Source of the DNA: Dissophora ornata
Taxonomy: Eukaryota; Mortierellomycota; Mortierellomycetes; Mortierellales; Mortierellaceae
Assembly: GCA_025201705.1 (NCBI GenBank)
Contig: MU616619.1
Coordinates: 16,547-80,546 of the forward strand
Length of the DNA: 64,000 nt
Reading direction: 5' to 3'
Part shown: positions 1 to 10,142 of the stretch, one piece after another
Layout: every line of letters starts with the position of its first letter
How positions within the stretch are numbered: position 1 is the first letter of the stretch
Translations under genes and position numbers: made by a program
The notes under the pieces: model-generated
The model's database searches: none
Told to the model about the DNA's origin: nothing
Seen by the model: the letters and a program-made list of their open reading frames with translations, nothing else

Positions 1-1
1 C

Positions 2-1747
2 TCTGCCTATGCCTCTCGTGTCGAGAACCAGGATGCTATCGATACCTGTGTCGTCAAGTCTCTGCCCGACGTTGCCCAAGCCCGTGCCGGAATTGAACAG
101 CTCGACTTTGTCCCCTTCAACCCCACTGATAAGCGTACCCAGATGACTTACCGCCGTCTCTCCGACAACACCGTTCACCGTATCACCAAGGGAATGTCTT
201 CCATCATCCTCGATATTTGCACCCGTAACAAGACTGAGGAGCAGATTGCCCAGATGCATGCCGATGTCGATGAATTTGCCCGTCGTGGTCTTCGTGCTCT
301 CGCTGTCGCCATGGAGGAGGTCCCTGAGGGCCTTAAGGATTCCCCCGGAACTGGTTTCACTTTGATCGGTCTTTTGCCCATCTATGATCCCCCTCGTCAT
401 GACACCAAGGAGACTATTGACCGTGCTCAGGCTTTGGGTGTCCAGGTCAAGATGATCACTGGTGATCAGCTCGCTATTGCCAAGGAAACTGGTCGCCGTC
501 TCGGTTTGGGTGACCACATGTTCAACGCCTCTGTTCTCCGTGACGGTCCCCCTGCTGACGAGAACGTGAAGTCCAACACTGTTGATGAGCTTGTCCTCGA
601 GGCCGATGGTTTCGCTGGAGTCTACCCCGAGCACAAGTACGATATCGTTGCCCGTCTTCAGAACCTCGGCCATTTCACTGCCATGACTGGTGATGGTGTC
701 AACGATGCTCCCGCTCTTGCCAAAGCCAACGTCGGTATTGCCGTCGCTGATGCTTCGGATGCTGCCCGCTCTGCTGCTGATATTGTCTTGACCGAGCCCG
801 GTCTTTCGGTCATTATCGATGCCATCTTGGGATCCCGCCAGATTTTCCAGCGCATGCGCAACTACTCTGCCTACACCTGCTCAATCACCATTCGTGTTGT
901 CCTCTGCTTCTCCGTCATGGTTTTCGCCTGGAAGTTTGATTTCCCTCCCTTCATGGTTCTGATCTTGGCCATCTTGAACGACGGAACCATCTTGACCATC
1001 TCCAAGGATCGCGTTGTGCCTTCGCAGTACCCCAACCACTGGGATCTTCGCGAGATTTTCACGTCTGCTATTGTCTATGGTATCTACCTCACTGCCTCGA
1101 CTTTGGTCTTCTTTGCCCTTGCCATGCACACGCGCTTCTTCCAGAACATGGGTCTGTCATCGTTCGAGGACGCCGACGGTTTCAAGGACGCCAACGACTG
1201 GAAGATGCACTCCATCATCTACTTGCAGGTCTCGACCCTCTCCCAGGCTTTGATCTTCGTCACCCGTTCCCAGGGCTTCTCTTTCATCGAGCGTCCCTCG
1301 TTGATTTTGGCTGGTGCCTTCGTCTTTGCTCAGCTCATCGCTACCTTCATTGCCGTCTACGCCGACTGGGGTTTCACTCAGATTGAGGGATGTGGTTGGG
1401 GCTGGGCTCTTGCTGTCTGGGTCTGGAACATCATCTGGTACTTCCCCTTGGATTTCATCAAGTTTGGTCTTCAGTACTACTTCAAGCCTACACTCAAGTC
1501 CATCCAGGATAACCAGCAGGATCTCCAGCTGGCCCGTACCCGCTCGACTCGTTCGTACTACTCTTCCCACTTTGACCGTTACACCAACGAGCCCCGCAAC
1601 TTCTCCCGAAAGAACTCTGTCGGTGGCCCCGTCACGTCCGATGGCAAGTCCTTGGGCATTTCCTCGCACGAGATGCGTCGCTTCAGCACCATCCAGGCTG
1701 CTCAGGTTTCGAGCGCCTTGGGCGCCGCTGCTGGTCCCTCGCAGTAA
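2..1747 (+). CDS. PMA1: Plasma-membrane H+-ATPase, C-terminal part
   Basis: This is the last 581 residues of a fungal P-type (type III) proton pump, which hydrolyses ATP to export H+ and energise the plasma membrane. The frame is open from base 2 and reads through conserved sequence before the first in-window Met (143), so the gene starts outside the window and 143 is internal. The P-domain motif TGDGVNDAPAL lies at 686-718 and is followed by the membrane helices M5-M10 and a serine/arginine-rich cytosolic tail. In fungal pumps that tail is the autoinhibitory domain regulated by phosphorylation (family knowledge). The DKTGT phosphorylation site is upstream of the window. No intron is visible here, and codon use is strongly C-ending, as expected for a very highly expressed gene. 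Confidence 0.96.
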   Translation, partial: SAYASRVENQDAIDTCVVKSLPDVAQARAGIEQLDFVPFNPTDKRTQMTYRRLSDNTVHRITKGMSSIILDICTRNKTEEQIAQMHADVDEFARRGLRALAVAMEEVPEGLKDSPGTGFTLIGLLPIYDPPRHDTKETIDRAQALGVQVKMITGDQLAIAKETGRRLGLGDHMFNASVLRDGPPADENVKSNTVDELVLEADGFAGVYPEHKYDIVARLQNLGHFTAMTGDGVNDAPALAKANVGIAVADASDAARSAADIVLTEPGLSVIIDAILGSRQIFQRMRNYSAYTCSITIRVVLCFSVMVFAWKFDFPPFMVLILAILNDGTILTISKDRVVPSQYPNHWDLREIFTSAIVYGIYLTASTLVFFALAMHTRFFQNMGLSSFEDADGFKDANDWKMHSIIYLQVSTLSQALIFVTRSQGFSFIERPSLILAGAFVFAQLIATFIAVYADWGFTQIEGCGWGWALAVWVWNIIWYFPLDFIKFGLQYYFKPTLKSIQDNQQDLQLARTRSTRSYYSSHFDRYTNEPRNFSRKNSVGGPVTSDGKSLGISSHEMRRFSTIQAAQVSSALGAAAGPSQ

Positions 1748-4238
1748 AACATCATTTTATTTCTTGAATCTCTCTTCTCTCTCATTGCCATAGAATTTTT
1801 TTTTCATTTTTCGTTGTCCATATTAGTTTTATATCCTCATAATTCCATTCATCGCTTTTTGCCTGAAAAATCCTTTTCCCGCCCCTGTACACTACAACGA
1901 ATAAACTTTTTGTAAAAAGTGAAATGAAAAAAAAAGACCCCCCGCCTCGATCACAACATGTGTGGTGTAGATCTTTGCAGACAGAAGCGGACGAAACTTT
2001 CTCCTTTCTGCCCTTTGGAAGATCACCCAGGTTGGAAAAAACCGTCTGCCTGGAACGTTTCCCACGATAGCATAAGCTTAATAGGGTGAAACGTGGCGAC
2101 AGAGGTTCTAGACTACGTTCTACTGTAGGCGCAAACGCGGCGAGATATCTCAAGATCACACCGTGCATAGACGACCAGATGGCGATTCAAGCATTATTAC
2201 ATGCGGCTAACAAGCGCGGTGGTTTTTGGAGAGGACAAAGACCGGGGTATGCAATGCAATTGACTGCACTCCTGCAGAGAGAGGCGCCAAAGGATGGGTT
2301 GTGTTCCCATTCTCCCATGATCACCTGACTTGACAGAGTGCGACAAATGCTGAGCTGCGACAAAAGGGCTCCTCCGTCTTCCGTGCCCAAACACGCGGAA
2401 ATGTAGTTTGCATGCAGATGTCCATTGCTAGACACGCGTTTGACTATCACCATCAAACAATGCTGCCGACTGTTTCTGCGCATGCTGGGTCATGTTGGGC
2501 AAACAAGCAAAACCCGATCGATAAGACTGTCGCTCTTTTTTTTCTTTTTATTTTTTTTTGGTAGGATCGCGACCCCTTATTACCAAGGTAATCTGATCGT
2601 GTTGCACTGCTCCTGTCCTGTCAACAACATCCTCGTGTCGAAACCCACCATCTCGTATCCAGACACGTGAGTAGCAGGTCTATGTGTGCATGTGACTTGT
2701 GGGGAAAGCTTTTCGTGGAGACGAGTGCTCCTAAGCAGGATCATCTGATCAGCGCATACTGTTTACTTTGGTCCATAGGTCGCTACGAGCTGCGCATGCT
2801 CGGAATACCTTGTACATAGGCCTCGACTCGAGGCAACTTTGCTGTACATGCTTCTTATTCAGACTGAGATGGGGATGGTCACTGTCGCATGGGAACCGCA
2901 TCCAATGCGGAGCTTTGGAATAGGAGTGGGAGAGTGGCCGCTGTGAAGTGTAGATGGAGATGTGAGCCATTGGTGTAACAGTAACAACATTTTAATTTCT
3001 CTCTGGGCGGGCAAAGTCAGTTTCTTATTTTCTTAATTTTTTTTTTAGGCCATGGCAGCAGAAGATATCTAGACACCAATGCATTCAATTTCCAGAAAAC
3101 GCAGGTCTCAACTACCAGGGAGATCGTTGGAATGACGCCCCACTTCTGGGAATGAAAGACGCAAGCAAATCGGTAACGATCTGTGGCCAGTGTTATCGGG
3201 GGAAAGTGGAGGACCTCGGACGCATGCAAAGTCCTCATTCGCCAGCAATGTCTTGCTGTCTTTCAGAAATGAATCTCAGTTCGACAAAAGTATGGATATT
3301 TGAAGCCCGCTCGCAAGCTGGTCCAGCATCGACCCGCCATTATGGAGTGCGACGAGCGAAAACACCGCGCCACAAACCCCGTAGCGGGCATGGTTGCCAC
3401 GTTATCAGTTACAACATGCGATGCAGCGGCTATTTTTATTTACCCTCCCTCTTCCCTCCATATAGCATTTGAGAGGATACATGGCAGCAATCAATCCAAC
3501 AGGACAGCAAGGTAAGCTTTTAGTGGCGAATGCCTGTTTGAATGTACTGGTGAGCATGTGCGTGCATGTGTGTATGCAGCGTGATATTACTCTGGATTAA
3601 GAGAGCAAGCGCATACACGAGGCGTGAAAAGAGCAAGGCAGGGCTAGTTGAAAAAGAAACGTTGTCTAGGAACGCTTTGCTTGATTTTCTTGGACAGCTT
3701 TCAAATCCAACGGGGGGGAGAGGAGAGTGATTCCATGAGGGAAGGGGCTTGAATTTTCTGGTCACTCCTTTCCATGGTCGAGACAAAGCGCAAGAGGTGC
3801 AGGGTCCAGTGGGATGCAGTAGCGGACTAACAGTATCGATTTGGATAGGGGAGGGGGAAGGACTGAGAGCGGCCTCGAGCTGACTGTCCTGCTCTATGTT
3901 GCCTGCTCAATCCCAGGATGTGATACTGTCGGGGTGGTGACGCACCATTCGCAGCACACAGCTGTGCCGGGCACATGTGTAGGGGATGCAGGGTACTTGC
4001 GCCGTACCCCATACAGCGGCCCGAATACAAATGTGTATGAGGATGAATGTGGTGCCTCCGCTTGCTTATCTCCGTAGAATAGGCGAGAATGGAACGAGCT
4101 GCTTTCGACTGCCGCCCGTCAGCTCACCCTGCCGCCCACAACAGGGCAAAAGTGGACACGGACACAGCGTGGGTATTGTATCCAATTGAATCGAGAATCC
4201 GACCAACGACAAAGAGATAAGGATCCCCAGAACGTCCC
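1748..4238. other. Intergenic region, no gene recognised
   Basis: About 2.5 kb between the H+-ATPase stop and the zinc-finger gene's core promoter. Only short open frames with no recognisable domain occur on either strand. T-rich stretches just after 1,790 fit the 3' UTR of the ATPase gene. The rest is probably a long regulatory upstream region of the Mig1-like gene. Confidence 0.5.
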
Positions 4239-4245
4239 TATAAAG
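4239..4245 (+). promoter_or_regulatory. TATA box of the Mig1/CreA-like gene
   Basis: TATAAAG about 170 bases upstream of the ATG at 4412, followed by pyrimidine-rich leader sequence typical of fungal transcription starts. The assignment rests on position and sequence only. Confidence 0.5.
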
Positions 4246-4411
4246 ACGAGGGGTCGACCTTCCGCCACTTTGCTATCTATCCTCACATACTATTCTTCCG
4301 TCAAGTTGCCACCATTGTCTTTGTCCGCACAGCCATCCACTCTTCTTCTTTGCCCTCGCTACTTCCGCAGACTCCGCCTTCACCTCCCTATCCTCGTCTT
4401 CCGCCATTGTC

Positions 4412-5260
4412 ATGACACCCATACCCAGAAAGCAAAAGCCCTCCTCCGCTGCCTCTTCATCAGCCAGAAGCGGCGAGGAGGCCCCTCGTCCGTACAAATG
4501 CCACATCTGCCCCAAGGCCTTCCACCGCCTCGAGCACCAGACCCGTCATATCCGCACCCATACCGGCGAACGTCCTCACCAGTGCACGTTCGCCACTTGC
4601 CAGAAGCGTTTCTCGCGCTCGGACGAACTGACGAGACACATGCGCATCCACACGACCACAAAGGGCGCTAAGAAGGAACACCCAATTGTCGCACCAGCAT
4701 CCTCGCACGTCTCGATCAAGCCTTTTATGAAGGTCGTCATGGTTGCCTTCGAGGATGAGATCGACGGTAGTGCTCACAACGCTAACGGCATGGCCCTCAC
4801 TCCACCGGTGACACCTTCGCCGTCTCCTTCTCCTCGCATCGTACCCTCTTCGCTTAACATGCAGCGCGCTTCCTCCGCATCTGCACGACAAACGCCCTAC
4901 CCCATGATCACGAAGCGAGATCTTGTACAGGACAAGCGACAGCAGCCTTCGCCGCCAGCATCTGCCAACTCATCGCCAGCGTCGATGGTCATGTCAGATT
5001 CCGAGACTGATACCTGCACATCGCCCCTTTTCACTCCCGAGCCCTCCCCTGTGCCCACGTCGAGTATGCCCTCGATCCCCACAAACGCAATGCCGAAATA
5101 CTACGATAACAGCAGCCGCCCCTCAAAAATGCATGGGTTTTGCTACTTTGACTGTAGCAGGCCGATCCTGCCAGCCCCCATTCTGGCTCCCTTTCGTCCA
5201 TCGCGGCAGTCTGTGACCTTGCCTCCCATCTCGACTATCATGAACTCTCTGTTTCTTTGA
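4412..5260 (+). CDS. Mig1/CreA-type C2H2 zinc-finger transcription factor
   Basis: A 282-residue intronless protein with two adjacent C2H2 fingers near the N terminus: C30, C33, H46, H50 and C58, C63, H76, H80, joined by a TGERP linker. The finger helices ([14 protein letters not shown] and [14 protein letters not shown]) match the Mig1/CreA glucose-repressor family, which binds GC-rich promoter boxes to silence alternative-carbon genes (family knowledge). The rest is Ser/Pro/Thr-rich, with clusters such as [12 protein letters not shown] that could be phosphorylated. The start is the first Met before the fingers and directly follows the leader. It is shorter than ascomycete CreA (about 400 residues) and could be one of several paralogues, so I give no symbol. 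Confidence 0.9.
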   Translation: MTPIPRKQKPSSAASSSARSGEEAPRPYKCHICPKAFHRLEHQTRHIRTHTGERPHQCTFATCQKRFSRSDELTRHMRIHTTTKGAKKEHPIVAPASSHVSIKPFMKVVMVAFEDEIDGSAHNANGMALTPPVTPSPSPSPRIVPSSLNMQRASSASARQTPYPMITKRDLVQDKRQQPSPPASANSSPASMVMSDSETDTCTSPLFTPEPSPVPTSSMPSIPTNAMPKYYDNSSRPSKMHGFCYFDCSRPILPAPILAPFRPSRQSVTLPPISTIMNSLFL

Positions 5261-5664
5261 AGCCAGTCTTATTCCCCATCTAGTTCTATATGTCTACTGT
5301 CATCTTTGGCCTTTGTTGCCTGTAAAACCGTGTATATAACTCTGTATCCTGCTATAGTCTGCACCCCTCCTCCCCATTGTAACAATAATAATAACAGCAA
5401 AGTATTATCTATACATTGAGCCAAAAACCATGAGCATTTGAACATTTGGATGTATAAGCAGCAACCCCAGCGAATGTCCCGCCCACAGAAATACAGCACC
5501 TTCAACGCCGCACAAGGATGTTCCTTTTTTCAGAAAAAAAAAAGCGCTCAAGAAATTCTTTTTATTTGATAAAGAAAAATCTCCGCATGGCCAAGTTGAC
5601 CCTGTGCAGTTTAACACTTTTTCTTTGATTCCCAACTACAATTCGAAGGCAGAAATGACTTGAT

Positions 5665-6424
5665 TTATTCCTGCTTGAGGGCGGCAGCGGATCCCTTCTT
5701 GGCGAAGCGCTGGTTGCGAACGAACTTGGGGCAGACTCCCTTGAGGGAAGGGTGACGCTGGGTCTTCACCTTCTTGAGACCATTGCGGTGAGCCTTCTTG
5801 TCTATTAAATGGTAATGATTCATCCAAAGTAGGGATAAGCGAGTACGAGGATTAGCGCCAGCTTTTGTCACGCTCCAGCGAGCTGTCATTGTGATTACAG
5901 TCCAATGATTTCGTGTCCACTGCGCTGGCTTCCCAAAAGAACACAGACCCACTGTCCATGGCTCTTGCTATCTCGCCTAGGCTGAACCGCCTCGGAAACC
6001 AAGTTTGTGCCATGTCGCTGTATCTGCACCATGTGCAGACTACATAGCATAGCCACATTGCTGAATACTGGCTGTAGCAACACCTAGAGTGCCTTGGCAG
6101 TGTCAATTGCTGCTGACGTGTCCAAGTAAGTCGTATATAGTGAGTCAAGTCGACGATCAAGGGCCATCCATGTTCGCTAGAATGAAAGCAAAAGATCGGG
6201 ACTAGCGAAGCTGCACTTGTGATGGTAATGGGAAGATCTGGATCGCCTTCCTGATTTCAATTGGCGAGGCGCTTGACATCCTCTTCTAATTCCGAACGAC
6301 ACTCTTCTTATCCCGCAGATTTTCCCGATTTGAGGTCAAGATTCAATCAACTGCCTGTCTGCCTGCCGCGTGGAATTTGTTACATACTCTGGTTGTGGTT
6401 GGTGTGGTTCTTGGACTTGGACAT
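5665..6424 (-). CDS. RPL29: Ribosomal protein eL29
   Basis: A small basic protein of the 60S subunit, 57 residues, encoded in two exons: 6424-6388 and 5801-5665. Exon 1 gives MSKSKNHTNHNQ and splices in phase 1 to NKKAHRNGLKK, the conserved eL29 sequence in which the nascent protein's N terminus contacts rRNA. The donor is GTATGT and the acceptor TAATAG. The joined frame is 174 bases. Length agrees with the family (about 59 in yeast). The 586-base intron is long for such a small gene. I looked in it for snoRNA boxes and found none that convince. Confidence 0.95.
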
Positions 6425-7118
6425 TTTTTACTTGCTAGAATGAGTAACAGTAAAAGACAAACAAAATGTTAGTTTCATTGAGGTCTATGATCAAAATTAA
6501 GAGTTCTCCTTCTGATCCCAGCAACACATTCGACAACGAAGCTCAGGCGCCGCAGAAGAATAAGATAAGCAAGGAGATGTCGTAGAGATTCACGCTGGGG
6601 TCTGAGCCCAGCATAGCGTCTCGGAATGTCTCCATTGGAAAAGTAGGGAAGTTTGGATGGTTTGCTGCGTGTGATGAAGGCTGATCGTTGTGCTCCATAA
6701 ATTACGATGTGTCCAATTCTGTTGGTTGGTGGGTGTCATCGCGATGGTCGATGGTGTAGTTCATTGTGCGTAGAATGCGATCGATGGTTGTTATCGGGTA
6801 GCAATCAATCCATCCAATGTACAAAGCCCTCAGATGTACTACCTCGTGGGATCGAAGAGTAAATTAAGAGGGAGTGCAAAATGCCCTGCGCTTCTCGGGC
6901 CCTTTGACCTCTTACAACAGTGGCTTGAATTGTAAATCACGTGATGATAGCCATCTAAAAAAAATCCGCGTCTACGAACTTCGCGATCCACGAACTGACA
7001 CAGAAGCGCTGCTGCTCTCTATTCCACATCTTTCTCATCTTCTCCAAGTATGATTTATATTCCTCTGTATATCCTTCTGTAGAGGTACGCCTCTAGCGCG
7101 TTCACGTTTCTGGTGCAT
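6425..7118. other. Intergenic region, nothing recognised
   Basis: Between the eL29 start and the decayed coding stretch at 7.1 kb. It should contain the eL29 promoter. No open frame of note and no recognisable RNA gene was seen. Confidence 0.4.
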
Positions 7119-7627
7119 ATGGCCTGGTGCCGACTAGAAGAGCAGGCTCTTGACGGTATTGATCCAACAGCGAATACCCAAGAGGTCTTTGTTAAATCAA
7201 ACAATGAAGCTCTTATCTGTTAGATCAAAGCGGCAACAGGCCTGGCAAAAAAGCTCTTCGAAGGCTGGGATCGAGGCATCAGAGATACGCTCGATTAAGT
7301 CTCTGATCAAGGCACGGTATATCTTTGCAATGGCGCTTCAGTGGGCCTCCTTAATCAAAACCTTGGAATCTCAGTAGTAGCCTTCTTGAAGTTTCAAAAG
7401 GCCTCGGGAATGTGCTATATCTTGGTCAGCAGCTGGTTCATGGAAGAAAGCGCGCTCTTTACCAACGGGATTGTTTCGTCAGCCCTAAAATCCGTCTTCA
7501 GCATCCCAGCAGCAAAGTTTACTACGTCGGCGATAGTGAGTACTGTATGAAACTTGTCAAGGCTTGGGTTAGAAGTTATCCAGAGCTACATTCAGGTACG
7601 CACATAAGTCTCTACATTATAATGTGA
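7119..7627 (+). pseudogene. Decayed coding fragments of unknown family
   Basis: Two stretches look protein-like but are broken. From 7119 a frame reads on for about 59 codons through one in-frame TAG (7221) and contains EVFVKSNNEALI and GLAKKLFEGWDRGIRDTL. After a frame change, 7412-7627 reads YLGQQLVHGRK and VYYVGDSEYCMKLVKAW. The composition and periodicity look like former protein, but I recognise no family. It may belong with the nuclease-like fragment at 8.3-8.5 kb, because both flank the Fanzor block. Confidence 0.3.
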
Positions 7628-7776
7628 ATATATCCAGTTCCAGAGGCATGCGGAGGCCACGAATCAAAGAGAGGCAAAGAATATTGAGTAAGGGAAAGAT
7701 GGTGAATGCGCAAGAGATTGGATGAGGCAAGAAATGGTCGAGTAGTGACTCCTGCCGGCGAAAAAAAATTTAACCA

Positions 7777-8163
7777 GTGAATTTCAGTCTTCGGTCAGTG
7801 GACTTCACCGGGTTGTCACAAGTTAAAGGACTTAGTCAAATGGGGCTGAGAATCCTGACCAACAAATTCATAATCGTGGATATTGATATGTTAACAAAGA
7901 CTTGCTGTTCAGGAGCAGCATTTCTGCGACACATGAAAAGAAGGCAAATGATTTGGTTTCCTGGTACACTTACACCCAAGGGTGATGAGGAAGCGGGCTG
8001 GGAGAGTGCAGACTTTATTCAACCACCCAGAAAAGATTTCAGGCTGGAATCCACGCACGCTAAGTTTCTAATCGAGTTTGTTGAAGACTCGCACGATTTG
8101 CCTGCCACCAGGGTCATGGGCTTTATGGCCATGCTGTGGACGTGCAGGATCAGCAAAGACTAG
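7777..8163 (+). CDS. Hypothetical open frame, 128 codons
   Basis: An open frame with no recognised domain, between the decayed stretch at 7.1-7.6 kb and the nuclease-like fragment. It could be a chance frame or part of the same broken gene. It has no convincing splice sites and no similarity that I can name. Retained only because it is the longest frame here. Confidence 0.15.
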   Translation: MNFSLRSVDFTGLSQVKGLSQMGLRILTNKFIIVDIDMLTKTCCSGAAFLRHMKRRQMIWFPGTLTPKGDEEAGWESADFIQPPRKDFRLESTHAKFLIEFVEDSHDLPATRVMGFMAMLWTCRISKD

Positions 8164-8274
8164 TGATGAAAAAGTTGAGGGAAAAGTATTTTCTGATTCT
8201 TTTCTGTTTTAATACAAGTCAGTGAGTAAGAGAAGACGCAAACATTCACCAACACCTTCAACATATGATTGCTA

Positions 8275-8520
8275 CCTTGAAAGTCAATGAACAGGGCCGT
8301 GGACTTGAACTTGCAGGCAGCATATTGACCCTGATATTTTTGCGATTTTGAATCTCGATGTCCTGTTGACTGGCCGCGGCAACCTTGAACTCCAGATTCA
8401 CTAGCTCCAGCCCATGGGCATGAAAATGAGGTCCACTTTGCGACCAAATGTTCCAAAATCATGGTACTCCTCGTCCAGGATCGCTTTGATGGCTTTTGAG
8501 GACTCTGAAACACATTCTCC
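8275..8520 (-). pseudogene. Fragment resembling a PD-(D/E)XK nuclease, frameshifted
   Basis: Read on the minus strand, one frame gives SSKAIKAILDEEYHDFG then GRKVDLIFMPMGWS and a stop. One base over, the next frame gives LELVNLEFKVAAASQQDIEI and QNRKNIR. The order Asp (VDLIF), about a dozen residues, Glu-x-Lys (EFK), then a conserved Gln-rich helix is the layout of the PD-(D/E)XK restriction-endonuclease fold. Nucleases of this fold occur at the C termini of large CRN/NTPase-type families in early-diverging fungi (family knowledge, recalled without a search). It lies immediately downstream of the truncated Fanzor C terminus, so one element has probably inserted into or deleted part of the other. 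The family assignment is tentative. Confidence 0.4.
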
Positions 8521-8608
8521 GCTTTCAACAAGGAGACAAAGAAATAATGATCAACTTTTGCAACTCTGTTTCTCTGTTCCTCCTCTTCCCCAGTCAAGTT
8601 AGGCTTAC

Positions 8609-10140
8609 CTGCGCATGAAGAACCGTCCTTGTCCACGGGCTGCAGATAGAGGGGCCGTTGTTGATTGATCAAGTGGCCTCGAACCACGTTGGCAATATTG
8701 TGCCCTGCCATCACATCCCTATGCATAAAGACTTTGCAGTGTAGGCAGTACAGGTGCCGGATTTCCACTTGAGCCACAAACTTCTCACACACAGGGCAAT
8801 TTTTGGAGGTGTAGTATTCATTCACACCAACCACGATATAACCCAGGGACCGCACCTAGCCAAAAGCAACACTGGATACGCTGCGTTAGACATATTATAA
8901 TAAAAAAGCTAAACAGCGGGCACAATACATGATTGACAAAAGATACTCACCTTCTGCACAAAGAACGCCATAAAAGCCTCATGCAACGAGGAAAGTCTTG
9001 AGCTGCTTGAGAACTGGCCAAGACCAACGGCCATAACCACCTTCTGCTCCTCCTCCCTGCGACAGCCAATCGACCCTCCTACCAACTTCAGGATCCTATT
9101 CGTGATAGCAATGAACTCGCTGTTCTTGGCTCTTTGCGCGTCCCACTTGTGCTTCTTGAACCGGTTATTGTTGCCGTTGTAGAATGTGTCGAGTTGCTGT
9201 TGCATTGTTTCCAGTTCCTGATAATAGCTAAACAAGCTGGCGCCTTCGCCACGGAGCGGTGGCATACTGCTCTCAATGTCGGCTATCGATCTTGTGGCAT
9301 CCATGGGAACAAGTGCCTTTTGCTCCTCCATCCAGCGGCGATTCTTGAAGCTTGGTTGATATACAGCCTTTTGCTTGACAGCCAAATTGTAATATTTGAC
9401 AGGATTGGGGCCAGGGAGCGAACCGGACGAAAGAGACGGAGTGGTGAGAGTGGGCGGGACTGATTCGATGCTTGGCACTTCCTTCTTGACGTCATCCATC
9501 AAGACATCGGTGTCCACTTCAAAACAGTCCTTCATATCAACGTCGACATTCTTGTTGGAACGCTGAGGCTTTTTCTTTGCCTTGCGGCGACCCATAGGGG
9601 GGGGGGAGACTCTGAAAGCAACGCACTCGCGCCAACAACACAAGCCTGGCAAAGGTCCAAGCCTATGATGTTGATCTGCTCCGGCTCACTGCCCCAAAGG
9701 TCTGTGACATCCTGCTTGGTCTTGATGATGTTGCGGACCTCCGTTAAATAATAGTCGGTCCTTGCAGTGGCGGTGGTGAGTCGAGGAGGCAGGACGCTGT
9801 CGGGTAACCGTCTATATCGAACTGACTGCAGTTCTCTAAGTTTAAATGCCAGCAACTGTACTCGAAAACCGTCCGTCCGAATGGAGCCTCGCAAAACATA
9901 TCCTTTTTTGTTGTATGTGGCAGGATTGAAATAGGCCTGCTGAAGGGGTTTGATATGATTCTTGATCTCCTCCAAAGACATCAACTGAGCCGCAGCCTTG
10001 ACTCCTGCTTTACCTCGTTTGCGAGAACTCGGACACTCTTTGGCAACATCTGAAAGAAGGCGCTTGATGAGGGATCCAGGCTCGATACCCGCTACCCAAT
10101 AATCCACGTCTTGGAGCGTTAGCCTGCTGGCTTCGGTGCT
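8609..10140 (-). pseudogene. Fanzor (TnpB-like RNA-guided nuclease), copy 1, truncated and frameshifted
   Basis: Minus-strand relic of a Fanzor protein, the eukaryotic TnpB/IS605 OrfB relative that cleaves DNA guided by an omega-type RNA. The N-terminal piece (10140 to about 9607) contains KGYVLRGSIRTDGFRVQLL, then KTKQDVTDLWG and the RuvC-I region IIGLDLCQACVVGASAL. The frame then shifts at a run of ten C (plus-strand G, 9597-9606). The middle exon (about 9606-8951) carries FKNRRWMEEQK and the RuvC-II region VVMAVGLGQFS. A good intron (donor GTGAGT, acceptor TAG; 8856-8950) joins FVQK to VRSLGYIVVGVNEYYTSK. Next come the zinc ribbon CPVC...YCLHC and RuvC-III MHRDVMAGHNIANVV. The N-terminal domain before LTLQDVDYWV is missing, and the C terminus runs into foreign sequence after a GTAAGC donor at 8608. 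The usual Gly after the RuvC-I Asp region is Cys here (DLCQ instead of DFGQ). Confidence 0.85.
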
Positions 10141-10142
10141 GC

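Noticed and set aside
1157..1669. Minus-strand frame of 170 codons
   Set aside because: Antisense of the H+-ATPase C terminus.
5802..6387. snoRNA inside the long eL29 intron
   Set aside because: No properly placed C/D or H/ACA boxes could be found by eye; a covariance-model search would be decisive.
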